Shown one piece after another: positions 56,451 to 64,000 of a stretch of DNA of 64,000 nt. A program made the position numbers and the translations under genes. Location of the stretch: contig NW_006917095.1 in the NCBI RefSeq assembly GCF_000516985.1, positions 376,157 to 440,156 on the forward strand, read 5' to 3'. The notes beneath the pieces were generated by a model. It saw only the letters and a list, made by a program, of their open reading frames with translations, was not told the origin of the DNA and did no database searches. This DNA comes from Pestalotiopsis fici W106-1 (taxonomy: Eukaryota > Ascomycota > Sordariomycetes > Amphisphaeriales > Sporocadaceae). How positions within the stretch are numbered: position 1 is the stretch's first letter; the number at the start of each line of letters is the position of its first letter.

Positions 56451-58500
56451 ATGATTGTACGGAAAATGCCTGTGTTCATGGCAAAGTGCTTGGCAAAGCT
56501 AAAGACGGGTGCAGCTTTACCGACCACTCGACGAAACGCGCCAGGAGACGAGAATCCTGCTCATCACCAACACGGAACCTCTAGAGTTTGAATTTGAACA
56601 TGCTTCCATGACTGACGATCACCTGGAACCCTTTGATGCAATCTCATGGTGCTGGGGTGAGGCGAGCGCCGTCAACCAGAAGAACATCACCGTTGGAAAA
56701 TACACCCTGTCTGTTCCTGCAAATGCTTACGAGGTCCTGGTCGAACTCTGCGTAGCTCAAAAGAGGAAGAGGATTTGGATCGATGCTGTTTGCATGAATC
56801 AAAATGACATCCATGAAAAAAGCCAGCAGGTTGCCATGATGGACACCATCTACCAAAGAGCAACCATGACGCTAGTCTGGCTGGGCAAGGACAAGGGGAC
56901 GGCTAGAAGGGCAAAGGAAATGATTAGAAGAATTGCTGATTGGCGTCAGGTAAAACTCCCATTCATCTCTGGTACTGATGAAGAAGAGTACGGTCTCTTT
57001 GCCGACGAGCGCCAGACGGATGCGTTCCCGCTTAACATTGACTGGGATGCGCTTACTTCCCTTTTCTCGGCAGTTTGGTTCACCAGAATCTGGATCATCC
57101 AGGAGGTTGTTTTATCAAAACATTGCCATTTATTCATGGGAAAGACTGAGATATGCTGGAAACAGCTCGCTCAGGTCATGTGGTACATCTCGAACAATAT
57201 CGAGAGAACAAAGCTGGGAGAGCGCGGCAAATCAGGCGTGTGGAATGCCGTTATCATTGGGAGGACGCAAAAGAGGAGGCTGGGACCCTTGGAATTGCTC
57301 GAATCAAGTCCCGATTTTGGGGCCACAAATCCAAAGGACAGGATATTCGCATTGTATGGCCTCTTGAAGACAGACACGCGAACTGCACTCCACACGGCTT
57401 TTTATCCTAATTATGATGCAAAGCTTGTGGACATATATACAAAGGCCACCCGGGCTACCCTCAATTTTTCGCACGGAGCTCGGCTGCTCCTGCATGCCCA
57501 GTGTCTCGTGCAAAGGCCTGGCTGCGAATACTACGACATAGACTTCCCTTCCTGGGTCCCAAGGTATCATTTCATCGACGACAGACAACGGGGCTCGTAC
57601 CGGCCATTATGGTTCACACAACACAGCGTAGCCCAAGCGCACGCTCAAATAATCAAGATCGATAGGGACACACCTAGCAACATCCTGCGCATTGCTGGAG
57701 CAGTCATGGACACAGTATCTACAGTCTTTGAGCCGCTATCGCCGTTGCTTTCTCACCAAGGCCAAAGTCCGCATGATTCGTGCGGCAGGGTTGGTTGTAG
57801 TGACCCGTTGTGCGTAGAGCATAGGGAAGCAATTTTTGGATCTTTACGCCAGCTGTGGCATGCGGCAATTGCGGCAAATCCAAAGCTGCCCCTATCGGAG
57901 CTTGCAACCATGCTGAGGACGACCTTGGTTGGGAAGCCCGACGAGGAAAGCTGTGAGTCAGGCTGCGATTGTTATTTGAATTTTCAGTCTGAATTCAAAG
58001 AGCTGGTGACCAAAGTCTGGCCGACTGAGCACAATGCTCCTGTTGAGGCTGAGGCCGTGGAGATAGAAGCGCAGGTCGACCCCGATGACTCGGACCTAGA
58101 CGACGAATATTCCGACGACGACGACGACGACGAAGAGGATACCAAATTGGATCAAGTAGATACGGGTAAAAATGATTCTCTTGGTCACTTGTGGCACAGA
58201 ATTATTGGGCGACATGCCAACAGGAGGTTCTTCCTTGCTGGTAGCGGCCGAACGGGCATTGCCGCCCCCCAAACTCAAGTCGGCGACAAGATCTGCTTGG
58301 TACCGGGACTGGAGGTTCCCTTGATACTTCGACAGGTGGGAAGCGATTGGGTCTTGATCGGTGATGCATACTTGAGCGGAACATTGAATGTATGGTATCG
58401 TCTCCTTCATCATATGATCGAAAAGTTGGCTAATCCTGCGCAGGGCAAGCACATCGACAGCTTAAGCGCTGAGGAGGAACAATGGTTTAACTTGAGATAG
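56451..58500 (+). CDS. HET-domain protein (heterokaryon incompatibility type)
   Basis: HET proteins trigger cell death after fusion of unlike hyphae in some fungi; many have unknown roles. The body is one exon (56515-58500). The frame has a stop at 56500 and no suitable ATG before the HET motif, so I propose a two-codon first exon (56451-56456) spliced by a GTACGG donor to the GTGCAG acceptor (58-base intron), giving 663 residues that begin MILYRPLDETRQETRIL. HET landmarks are FDAISWCWGE, RIWIDAVCMNQNDIHEKSQQ, YQRATMTLVWLG, and WFTRIWIIQEVVL, followed by DFGATNPKDRIFALYGLL. The C-terminal part contains an acidic run (DDEYSDDDDDDEEDTK) and a short conserved end. A start at the ATG at 56608 is the alternative. 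It converges with the NACHT gene, with stops 106 bp apart. Confidence 0.85.
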
Positions 58501-58606
58501 ATGATTGGTAGGAGATATTCAACTAAATGTGTATACCTAGGTACCCAACGTATGCCCGGGAAATTCGCAAGTCCGTTGCTTGGAATCATACTAAAATTTC
58601 CTTAAT

Positions 58607-61600
58607 CTAAGAACAACTGATGAACATCTTTGTACGGTAATTCAAACCGCTTCTGACTGCTACATGGAACTGATGCTCAGGGGATATGTACGAACCGCGT
58701 AGCCGCCTGGCCTTGTCCATGGCTGAGCTTTGTTGCTCAGAATTAGCATCTGCCAATTCATTCCAGTCTCTCCAATCTGCCAGGTATTCTGGAGGCCAAG
58801 ATATAGCTACGGGGCCTTGCAAATTCTGGCTTTCGCTGGTTTCATCGCACGAACCAGTTATGGCAGTATCTTTTTGAAGATTGGGTGATATCAATTGTGC
58901 AGAGAGAGTAAGCACAAGCCGCCCCTGTTCATCCACCAATAACTTTGGTTGGCGGTATGGAGTGGTAGAAGGAAAGAAGATTGGTTGTTGCGTGGTCTGA
59001 AAGCCAGCGGAAATTCCAAAAGTTTGATTTTGCGGTTGAAGTGGAAGTCGCACAACCTTCGGCTTACACGAAAGCGGAGGCAAAGCGACGTAAACATGGT
59101 CCGGACTCCATGCCACAAGTATGAGAGGAGCCTCCAGGCCTTCATTCACGAAGAATGTCAATGCTGATGACGACCCCACCGCGGAGACTTTCAGGGCCCC
59201 GTCCTCTGTTTGAACCATCTTGAGAGCCGTGATGCAAAGACGACATTGCACACCAGTGCCAAGGGGCGTTACCGCTAGGATCAGGTAGAACAAAAGACTT
59301 CCGTTCTCCGAGACGTAAATTTCTTTGTGCAGACTCTGTGTGGTCGTGAAATCGATTCCAGGGGGCTCCGGAAGTGCTGTCTGTTCAATGAGCGCGGTTA
59401 CTGTATTAGCCTTGCAGAGCACATGAGCCGACGGACTCCAAAATACCCAAGGCTCCGTTGGATGGAACCCGCCTCGTGTGATAGTGTTTCTGTACGTTGA
59501 TTCCCATAGATACGAGACTGCATCAGCATTTTGTCGTGTAACGAGGAAGCAGTGTTGTTGTGTAGAACGGGCTGCACTGTGGATTGGCAGTTGTGCTTGC
59601 AGCGCTTCTTCATCGTCCTCGGAATCAGAGTCCGAGTCTGAATATAAGTTAGACCCAACTAACATTGATCCCTTTTGATGATCATGAATTGAATCATCAG
59701 TCTCTTGTGAGCTACACCTCCACTGTACTGCAACAGCTCGTGGTTCCGAGGAAGGAGGTTCCAGTTTGGTGTCCATGTCCGAAGTATAGGTAACTACTTC
59801 CCAATCAGATGAAGAGGGCACTGGACTGCGATGTGAGCTCGATATGCCGGTTTCTGCATCGGTATCGATTTCTGTTTTCGTTACTAGCTTGGATGGAAAT
59901 GTCGTCAGACACATTGGACAATATGAGGAGCGGCAGTCTCCACAGTCATGAGCATAGAGCTCGACTTGTACGGAGTCATTGATTGAAATGGTCCCATAGT
60001 CTGCCGGTGACGCAGATGTGGATTTGACGGTGATCTGTCGCTGCTTTTTCTTTTGTATCTCTGCTGAGATCAAGTCGTTGATTGTCATGTCATTTGAATA
60101 AATTGCCCTACATCGTACATGATTTGAAAACCACATGCTTGTGCTTGGCCATTTCGATTTCCACTGGTCGTCCATATAGCACTGGCTCAGGTTTCCGGGA
60201 CACGAGTTCAGCACACGACACCACTGTGTGATGAAGCTATCAAAATCCTCAACTCTGGCCGTCTTCATCCATGCCGGTAGTGGTGACGCATAATGAACGT
60301 CTGCTGGTTGGGACTCTGAAGATGCTACAGGAATAGCTTCCATATACTTCAGTGATGTATTATCTTGGTAATAAATGGCATAAAGATGAGGGGCGATGAT
60401 GGATTGGATTGTAACGCAGTTCCAGAATGCTGAGCTTTCCATGAAAGATTCGACCTGGTGGGATATCTGGGATTTGGGCCTTGTAATGCTGAGATGTGCG
60501 TGCCAAAACACTGCAGCGTACTTGAGGAAAGCGTGATCCCTTTTTTCGAGGAGCTCCTTTTGGAGCCCGGGGGTATTGTATCGTGGGTTGGTGAGGTATT
60601 GGAGACAGACTTGCCCGAGCTCGGCGTTGGCTGCGCTTGTTGATGTGAAAAAGCGTTCAATTTTCCCGGGCGCGCCCGTGCTTTCAATGAACTTTTTGAA
60701 GAGCGCACGCATTCTTTTCTCAAAGTGATCTCCATCTAACCCGTTGAAAGAGGCATCAATTGGAATGCCCAGTTGATCCATCTCCTCAGCTTCTAGAATC
60801 TGCAAGAAGAAATCATGTACTGATTTGTGCGTGAATCGCAACACTGGGTCTTCACTAGACCCTGGGAGAGAGCGGTCAAATACGACCAAGCCTGAACATA
60901 GATCTTCGAGCAGGGAGTCCTCTGGTTGACCTTGTGGCAATGGGGGCGAGTCTGGTGATGTAGGGACAGTCAGCGCATCCGAGAGCTCACTCAATCGCAA
61001 TGGCTGGAACGATGCCACAAGAAATGTGAACATTTTCCGAGCTAGCTCTTGCTGCCACGATTTGCGCTTTGACAATCGGTGAAGGTCTCTCATGTAAAGG
61101 CCGTTCAAGTCTCTAGGAAACTTTTCAAGCTCCATAGCTAGATGCTTTTCGTCGGTAAAAGAGGTGTCATTTAGCACTCGCAGCGCCATTGTCGCCCAGA
61201 GAAAGTTTCCTCCTGACTTTTCGACAATATCATCGATTTTATGATTCCATTGATCATTTGTACGGCTTTCGTGGAGAAATCTGTTGATATCACTTTTGAT
61301 GGAGTCTACTGATGCTTCAATGTCGAGAACGGTGTGTCGGAGAATCTCCCCGCGAATATCGCGTTCTGGCCGGCTTGTGAGGAACCATTTCACAATGCCA
61401 AATGTGGTTGATTCCAATAGCGATCCCAGGATAGGGAGCAGGGTTTTGCGGTCTCTGCATTCATCAAGTCCATCGAGAATGATGTGAACGCGACTGATTT
61501 GTTTGACGAGTTCCTTCAGCAGATTACCCGCAATCACAACATCGCTCAGCTGGCTGGAGCCGTTTCCAGTGTCGGACGCATACAACAATTGAACACTATC

Positions 61601-61975
61601 TGGGACTGAGTCGTGGAGTGCGAGTAGTTCTAGAGCCAGTGCTCGTAATGCGGTGATTGTGGTCCGTTTAGAGGGATCGCTGAAGGAGAAGTAAAAGGTC
61701 GTTGTGCGGAGGCCGCGGTCTTCAAGATATTTGGCTACTGCGGAAGCTGAAACTGTCTTGCCAGCACCAGGGGGTCCGGAGAAGAGTAAACATGTCGAAT
61801 TTGTGGACTTGATCCATGTCTTGAACTGCTCATGCTGGAAAATCCATTCGCAGGTTTGCGGATGATGTGTTTTCACCACCGTGGGGTTGTCGTCGCCTAC
61901 ATCTCCTCTAATCCAGGAAACGATGAGGCTTCTGACATTGTCTCCACTGAGCTGCTGATTCGTGATCGAAGTCAT
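58607..61975 (-). CDS. NACHT-domain STAND protein with zinc-knuckle-like motif
   Basis: Intronless gene for 1,122 residues. The NACHT core has the P-loop GPPGAGKT (67-74), FYFSFSDPSKRTT, Walker B in HIILDGLDECRD, and the TSRPERD sensor, followed by NFLWATMAL and LRFTHKSVHDFFL, landmarks of fungal NACHT proteins. The C-terminal half has no ankyrin or TPR repeats. It contains a CxxC-x4-CxxC cluster near residues 677-688 (CGDCRSSYCPMC), then a Ser/Asp/Glu-rich disordered stretch (SDSDSDSEDDEE). Segments with WSP-type strands (EPWVFWSPSAHVL, LVAWSPDHVYVAL) suggest a degenerate beta-propeller. The start is the first ATG. The function is probably similar to other fungal NLRs; the ligand is unknown. 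Confidence 0.9.
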   Translation of the reverse strand: MTSITNQQLSGDNVRSLIVSWIRGDVGDDNPTVVKTHHPQTCEWIFQHEQFKTWIKSTNSTCLLFSGPPGAGKTVSASAVAKYLEDRGLRTTTFYFSFSDPSKRTTITALRALALELLALHDSVPDSVQLLYASDTGNGSSQLSDVVIAGNLLKELVKQISRVHIILDGLDECRDRKTLLPILGSLLESTTFGIVKWFLTSRPERDIRGEILRHTVLDIEASVDSIKSDINRFLHESRTNDQWNHKIDDIVEKSGGNFLWATMALRVLNDTSFTDEKHLAMELEKFPRDLNGLYMRDLHRLSKRKSWQQELARKMFTFLVASFQPLRLSELSDALTVPTSPDSPPLPQGQPEDSLLEDLCSGLVVFDRSLPGSSEDPVLRFTHKSVHDFFLQILEAEEMDQLGIPIDASFNGLDGDHFEKRMRALFKKFIESTGAPGKIERFFTSTSAANAELGQVCLQYLTNPRYNTPGLQKELLEKRDHAFLKYAAVFWHAHLSITRPKSQISHQVESFMESSAFWNCVTIQSIIAPHLYAIYYQDNTSLKYMEAIPVASSESQPADVHYASPLPAWMKTARVEDFDSFITQWCRVLNSCPGNLSQCYMDDQWKSKWPSTSMWFSNHVRCRAIYSNDMTINDLISAEIQKKKQRQITVKSTSASPADYGTISINDSVQVELYAHDCGDCRSSYCPMCLTTFPSKLVTKTEIDTDAETGISSSHRSPVPSSSDWEVVTYTSDMDTKLEPPSSEPRAVAVQWRCSSQETDDSIHDHQKGSMLVGSNLYSDSDSDSEDDEEALQAQLPIHSAARSTQQHCFLVTRQNADAVSYLWESTYRNTITRGGFHPTEPWVFWSPSAHVLCKANTVTALIEQTALPEPPGIDFTTTQSLHKEIYVSENGSLLFYLILAVTPLGTGVQCRLCITALKMVQTEDGALKVSAVGSSSALTFFVNEGLEAPLILVAWSPDHVYVALPPLSCKPKVVRLPLQPQNQTFGISAGFQTTQQPIFFPSTTPYRQPKLLVDEQGRLVLTLSAQLISPNLQKDTAITGSCDETSESQNLQGPVAISWPPEYLADWRDWNELADANSEQQSSAMDKARRLRGSYISPEHQFHVAVRSGLNYRTKMFISCS

Positions 61976-63143
61976 GTTTCTTTGTGTGTTTTGCAAGCTT
62001 GGTTGATCAGAATTAATCTCTGTTGGTAATTCGGTGATTCTTTCATGTCATTTAGGAAGTTGGGGAGCGTGGAGGGGTTGAGGAGCGTGGGCTTTGCAAT
62101 TGTTGTAGTATTGGTGTCAGCATTGAACCTCAATCTCATCACCCTCAAAGTTCCCCGTAATGTCGGTTTGGGGCAGGACAACGAGTATGATATATGGCGC
62201 GTATCTCTCGGAGGAGTATGCTACAACGGGGTAACCGAATGAAGCTTGCCTCTGCCAATGTTCCAGCCCACGTACGGTCACACCACGCCCATGGTTTGCC
62301 CCTTCGTGCTATCCGGGGAGGGGGGTGGGAACAAAATGTGTTTACCAAAGTCAAATTCCGCGTATACAGTTTGTGTTCATGATATCCATCAGGCCTCCCG
62401 ATTGTGATCTTCCAAGGATTTCTGGGCCTTGTCACAATTACGCGTGGCGCTGACAGGCTCTCGTGTACGCAAGGCTCGGTATGATGTGTCGGCACTCGTT
62501 GCGCTACATACAGATGCAGCTTTCTGCCTGTAGTAGGTACCCACTCAAGGTCGGTCTTGTCCGCCAAGCGAAACCTCAGCAGTCTTAACCCCTGCCACTT
62601 CCCCGCCTGTTGCCTAATCAGATGCTCCAGTACCTGATCTATCTGGCATGCATGCACTGAGCCTCTTCAAAAAGAATGCACCATTGCGTTGAATTATTAC
62701 ATCTCGTAAGCAAGGCTATGTGCCAGGCGGCCTCTCCCATACCAGTGCTTCAATGGTTAGTCTTGCACGAGTCCATCCCACTGCGCCACCAATAGAACAT
62801 ATGAAGGCGCATGACTATTGTGCGAACCACATATCTGCCTTGTTTCGGTCGCCACGAGAAGTTGCCCTGTCACATCCATGTCGATCCGTTCAGCCGCATC
62901 TCAATGATTTCGTTTCTTGCAAGCTCAATCGCTACTTGCAATTGGACAGCTTTGAAGTTGTCCAACATGCTGAAATCAACATGTACCTAGACCTAGTCAA
63001 TGACCTGAAGTATATATATCAATTCCATACAACGTTATCCCTGGCCTACTTTTCTAGTAACTGATTCCCTCCAGATTCTTCCTGTTTGTTCATTCAGCCT
63101 GCACCTCCCATCCTCGGACATCATCATCAGGTCTTTGCTCATC
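61976..63143. other. intergenic between divergent NACHT and AAA genes
   Basis: This holds the promoters of the NACHT gene (-) and the AAA ATPase gene (+). A 170-codon minus-strand open frame (62145-62657) has no recognised domain and is not called. A C/T-rich leader precedes the ATG at 63144. Confidence 0.5.
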
Positions 63144-64000
63144 ATGGATCATCAGGATACCAATGGTGTACACCCCACAGCTCCATTGAAATGCGAACTA
63201 AAAACCTGGCATACCCGTGAAGATGGAAAGGGCAACAAAGTTCGCACTCCTGTGCAGGGTACGGATGCGTTGCGACCTGACAATGACTCTTCCAGTCATG
63301 CCTTGGTTCTTGAGAGAGGGTTCGACAAAAAGAGTCAGCTGCTTTGGACTACACTCACCGTCAACTCCCCCCACATACTCAAGGCTCTCAGGGACGCTGT
63401 AGGCCGCTACCCAACAGTTCCTTCCGACTTTACGGAATCATTTACCATGTCGAGCCCATTTCAGATGCTCTATCATCACTGGGAAGATTTGCACGCTTAT
63501 AAGACGACCCTCGAAGACGGGGAAGATGATGCAAGGATGCACCTGAATTTACTCTTTGGATTCATGGAGTCAGAGATGGGCGATTCTAAAAGAGCAATCG
63601 AGAAGCAATTCGCCAGCGGCTATTGCGATTATGACAATCTCTGGCTCATATTCAAGCCTGGTGCTCTGGCTATTACCCATTTCAAATCTCATCCATGGTT
63701 GATGAGAGTTACCAAAACCGCGTACGAGGAGAATGCCCGAGACGGAAAGTGGCTAGAGGTGCATACTGTATACACTGGTCATGATGGGAAAAATCCCGGC
63801 GAGACAAAGCACATCATCAAGGTGAAACAGAAGGAATCCTTTGCCCAGGGGCATCCCGAGCGCATCCTCAATCTCCCAGTCTACCCGCGCAAGTATCATA
63901 CCGAGGGTGAGGCACTGGAAGAGCGTCTGCGTTCCAGGGGCGAGAGGTTTATCTCACTCAGCGGCAGAAACTCCATTCAAAACTATGATGGAGCTGCCGA
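63144..64000 (+). CDS. AAA-family ATPase with N-terminal DUF7025-type region (partial)
   Basis: The gene starts at the ATG at 63144 and runs open to the window end (285 codons), so only the N-terminal part is visible. A short acidic/polar leader with MDHQDTNGVHPTAPLKCELK is followed by segments that I associate with the region before the AAA core in fungal AAA family ATPases: MSSPFQMLYHHWEDLHAY, LWLIFKPGALAITHFKSHPW, GETKHIIKVKQKESFAQGHP and RILNLPVYPRKYH with ERLRSRGERFISLSGR. The Walker motifs would lie beyond the window. Such proteins are often encoded near NLR and HET genes in fungi, but their job is unknown. No intron is visible so far. Family call by pattern, moderately sure. Confidence 0.78.
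   Translation, partial: MDHQDTNGVHPTAPLKCELKTWHTREDGKGNKVRTPVQGTDALRPDNDSSSHALVLERGFDKKSQLLWTTLTVNSPHILKALRDAVGRYPTVPSDFTESFTMSSPFQMLYHHWEDLHAYKTTLEDGEDDARMHLNLLFGFMESEMGDSKRAIEKQFASGYCDYDNLWLIFKPGALAITHFKSHPWLMRVTKTAYEENARDGKWLEVHTVYTGHDGKNPGETKHIIKVKQKESFAQGHPERILNLPVYPRKYHTEGEALEERLRSRGERFISLSGRNSIQNYDGAA

Noticed and set aside
62145..62657. 170-codon minus-strand frame between the NACHT and AAA genes
   Set aside because: No recognisable domain or coding pattern; it lies in the expected divergent promoter.

Overview
The window looks like nuclear DNA of a filamentous ascomycete, probably a sordariomycete of the Hypocreales type. The evidence is the gene set: short introns (about 48-180 bp, GTRNGN donors, YAG acceptors), fungal-rhodopsin-domain, Egh16-like, HET and NACHT proteins, GPI-anchored Ser/Thr- or Gly/Asn-rich wall proteins, and fungal-type mitoribosomal proteins. 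No bacterial-type operon, rRNA, CRISPR array or intact transposon was seen. The species cannot be fixed from the sequence alone.

Layout. 0-16 kb carries housekeeping and surface genes: cyanase (-), a mucin-like protein (+), a FAM32A-like nucleolar protein (-), a Gly-rich GPI-type protein (+), a divergent pair of mitochondrial large-subunit ribosomal proteins (mL38 and uL4m), a small ORF of unknown function, and the 14-kDa RPA subunit (RFA3). 16-27.6 kb is gene-poor. It holds an ATF/CREB-type bZIP factor, a two-exon secreted mini-peptide with the CC-x3-C-x5-C cysteine framework of alpha-conotoxins, and an eight-exon seven-helix rhodopsin-domain protein. 27.6-31.7 kb holds a CobW-type GTPase, a small conserved protein and an F-box-like protein.

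32-43 kb looks like a catabolic cluster. A Gfo/Idh/MocA (QutH-like) dehydrogenase, a P450, a secreted clan-A glycosidase and an MFS anion:cation symporter all lie on the minus strand. An AtuA-DUF4387 fusion is divergent from the transporter and shares a promoter that contains a palindromic stress element. A secreted glycosidase, importer, dehydrogenase and P450 would suit release, uptake and oxidation of a glycosylated plant or microbial compound; this is inference.

43-46.4 kb holds a tiny Cys-rich protein with a DnaJ-type CxxCxGxG motif, an Asn/Gly-rich protein and an Egh16-like secreted protein. 48-64 kb is a non-self-recognition type island: a 2,097-residue single-exon NACHT-ankyrin protein, a HET-domain protein, a second NACHT protein with a zinc-knuckle-like motif and propeller-like C-terminus, and the start of a DUF7025-type AAA ATPase cut by the window edge.

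The observations I rate highest are the alpha-conotoxin-framework peptide gene (22,115-22,300), the hidden Cys-rich small gene (43,156-43,544), the NACHT/HET/AAA island, and the in-frame open reading frame directly behind the RFA3 stop codon. Exon boundaries were read by eye from splice signals and frame continuity and have not been checked against transcripts.
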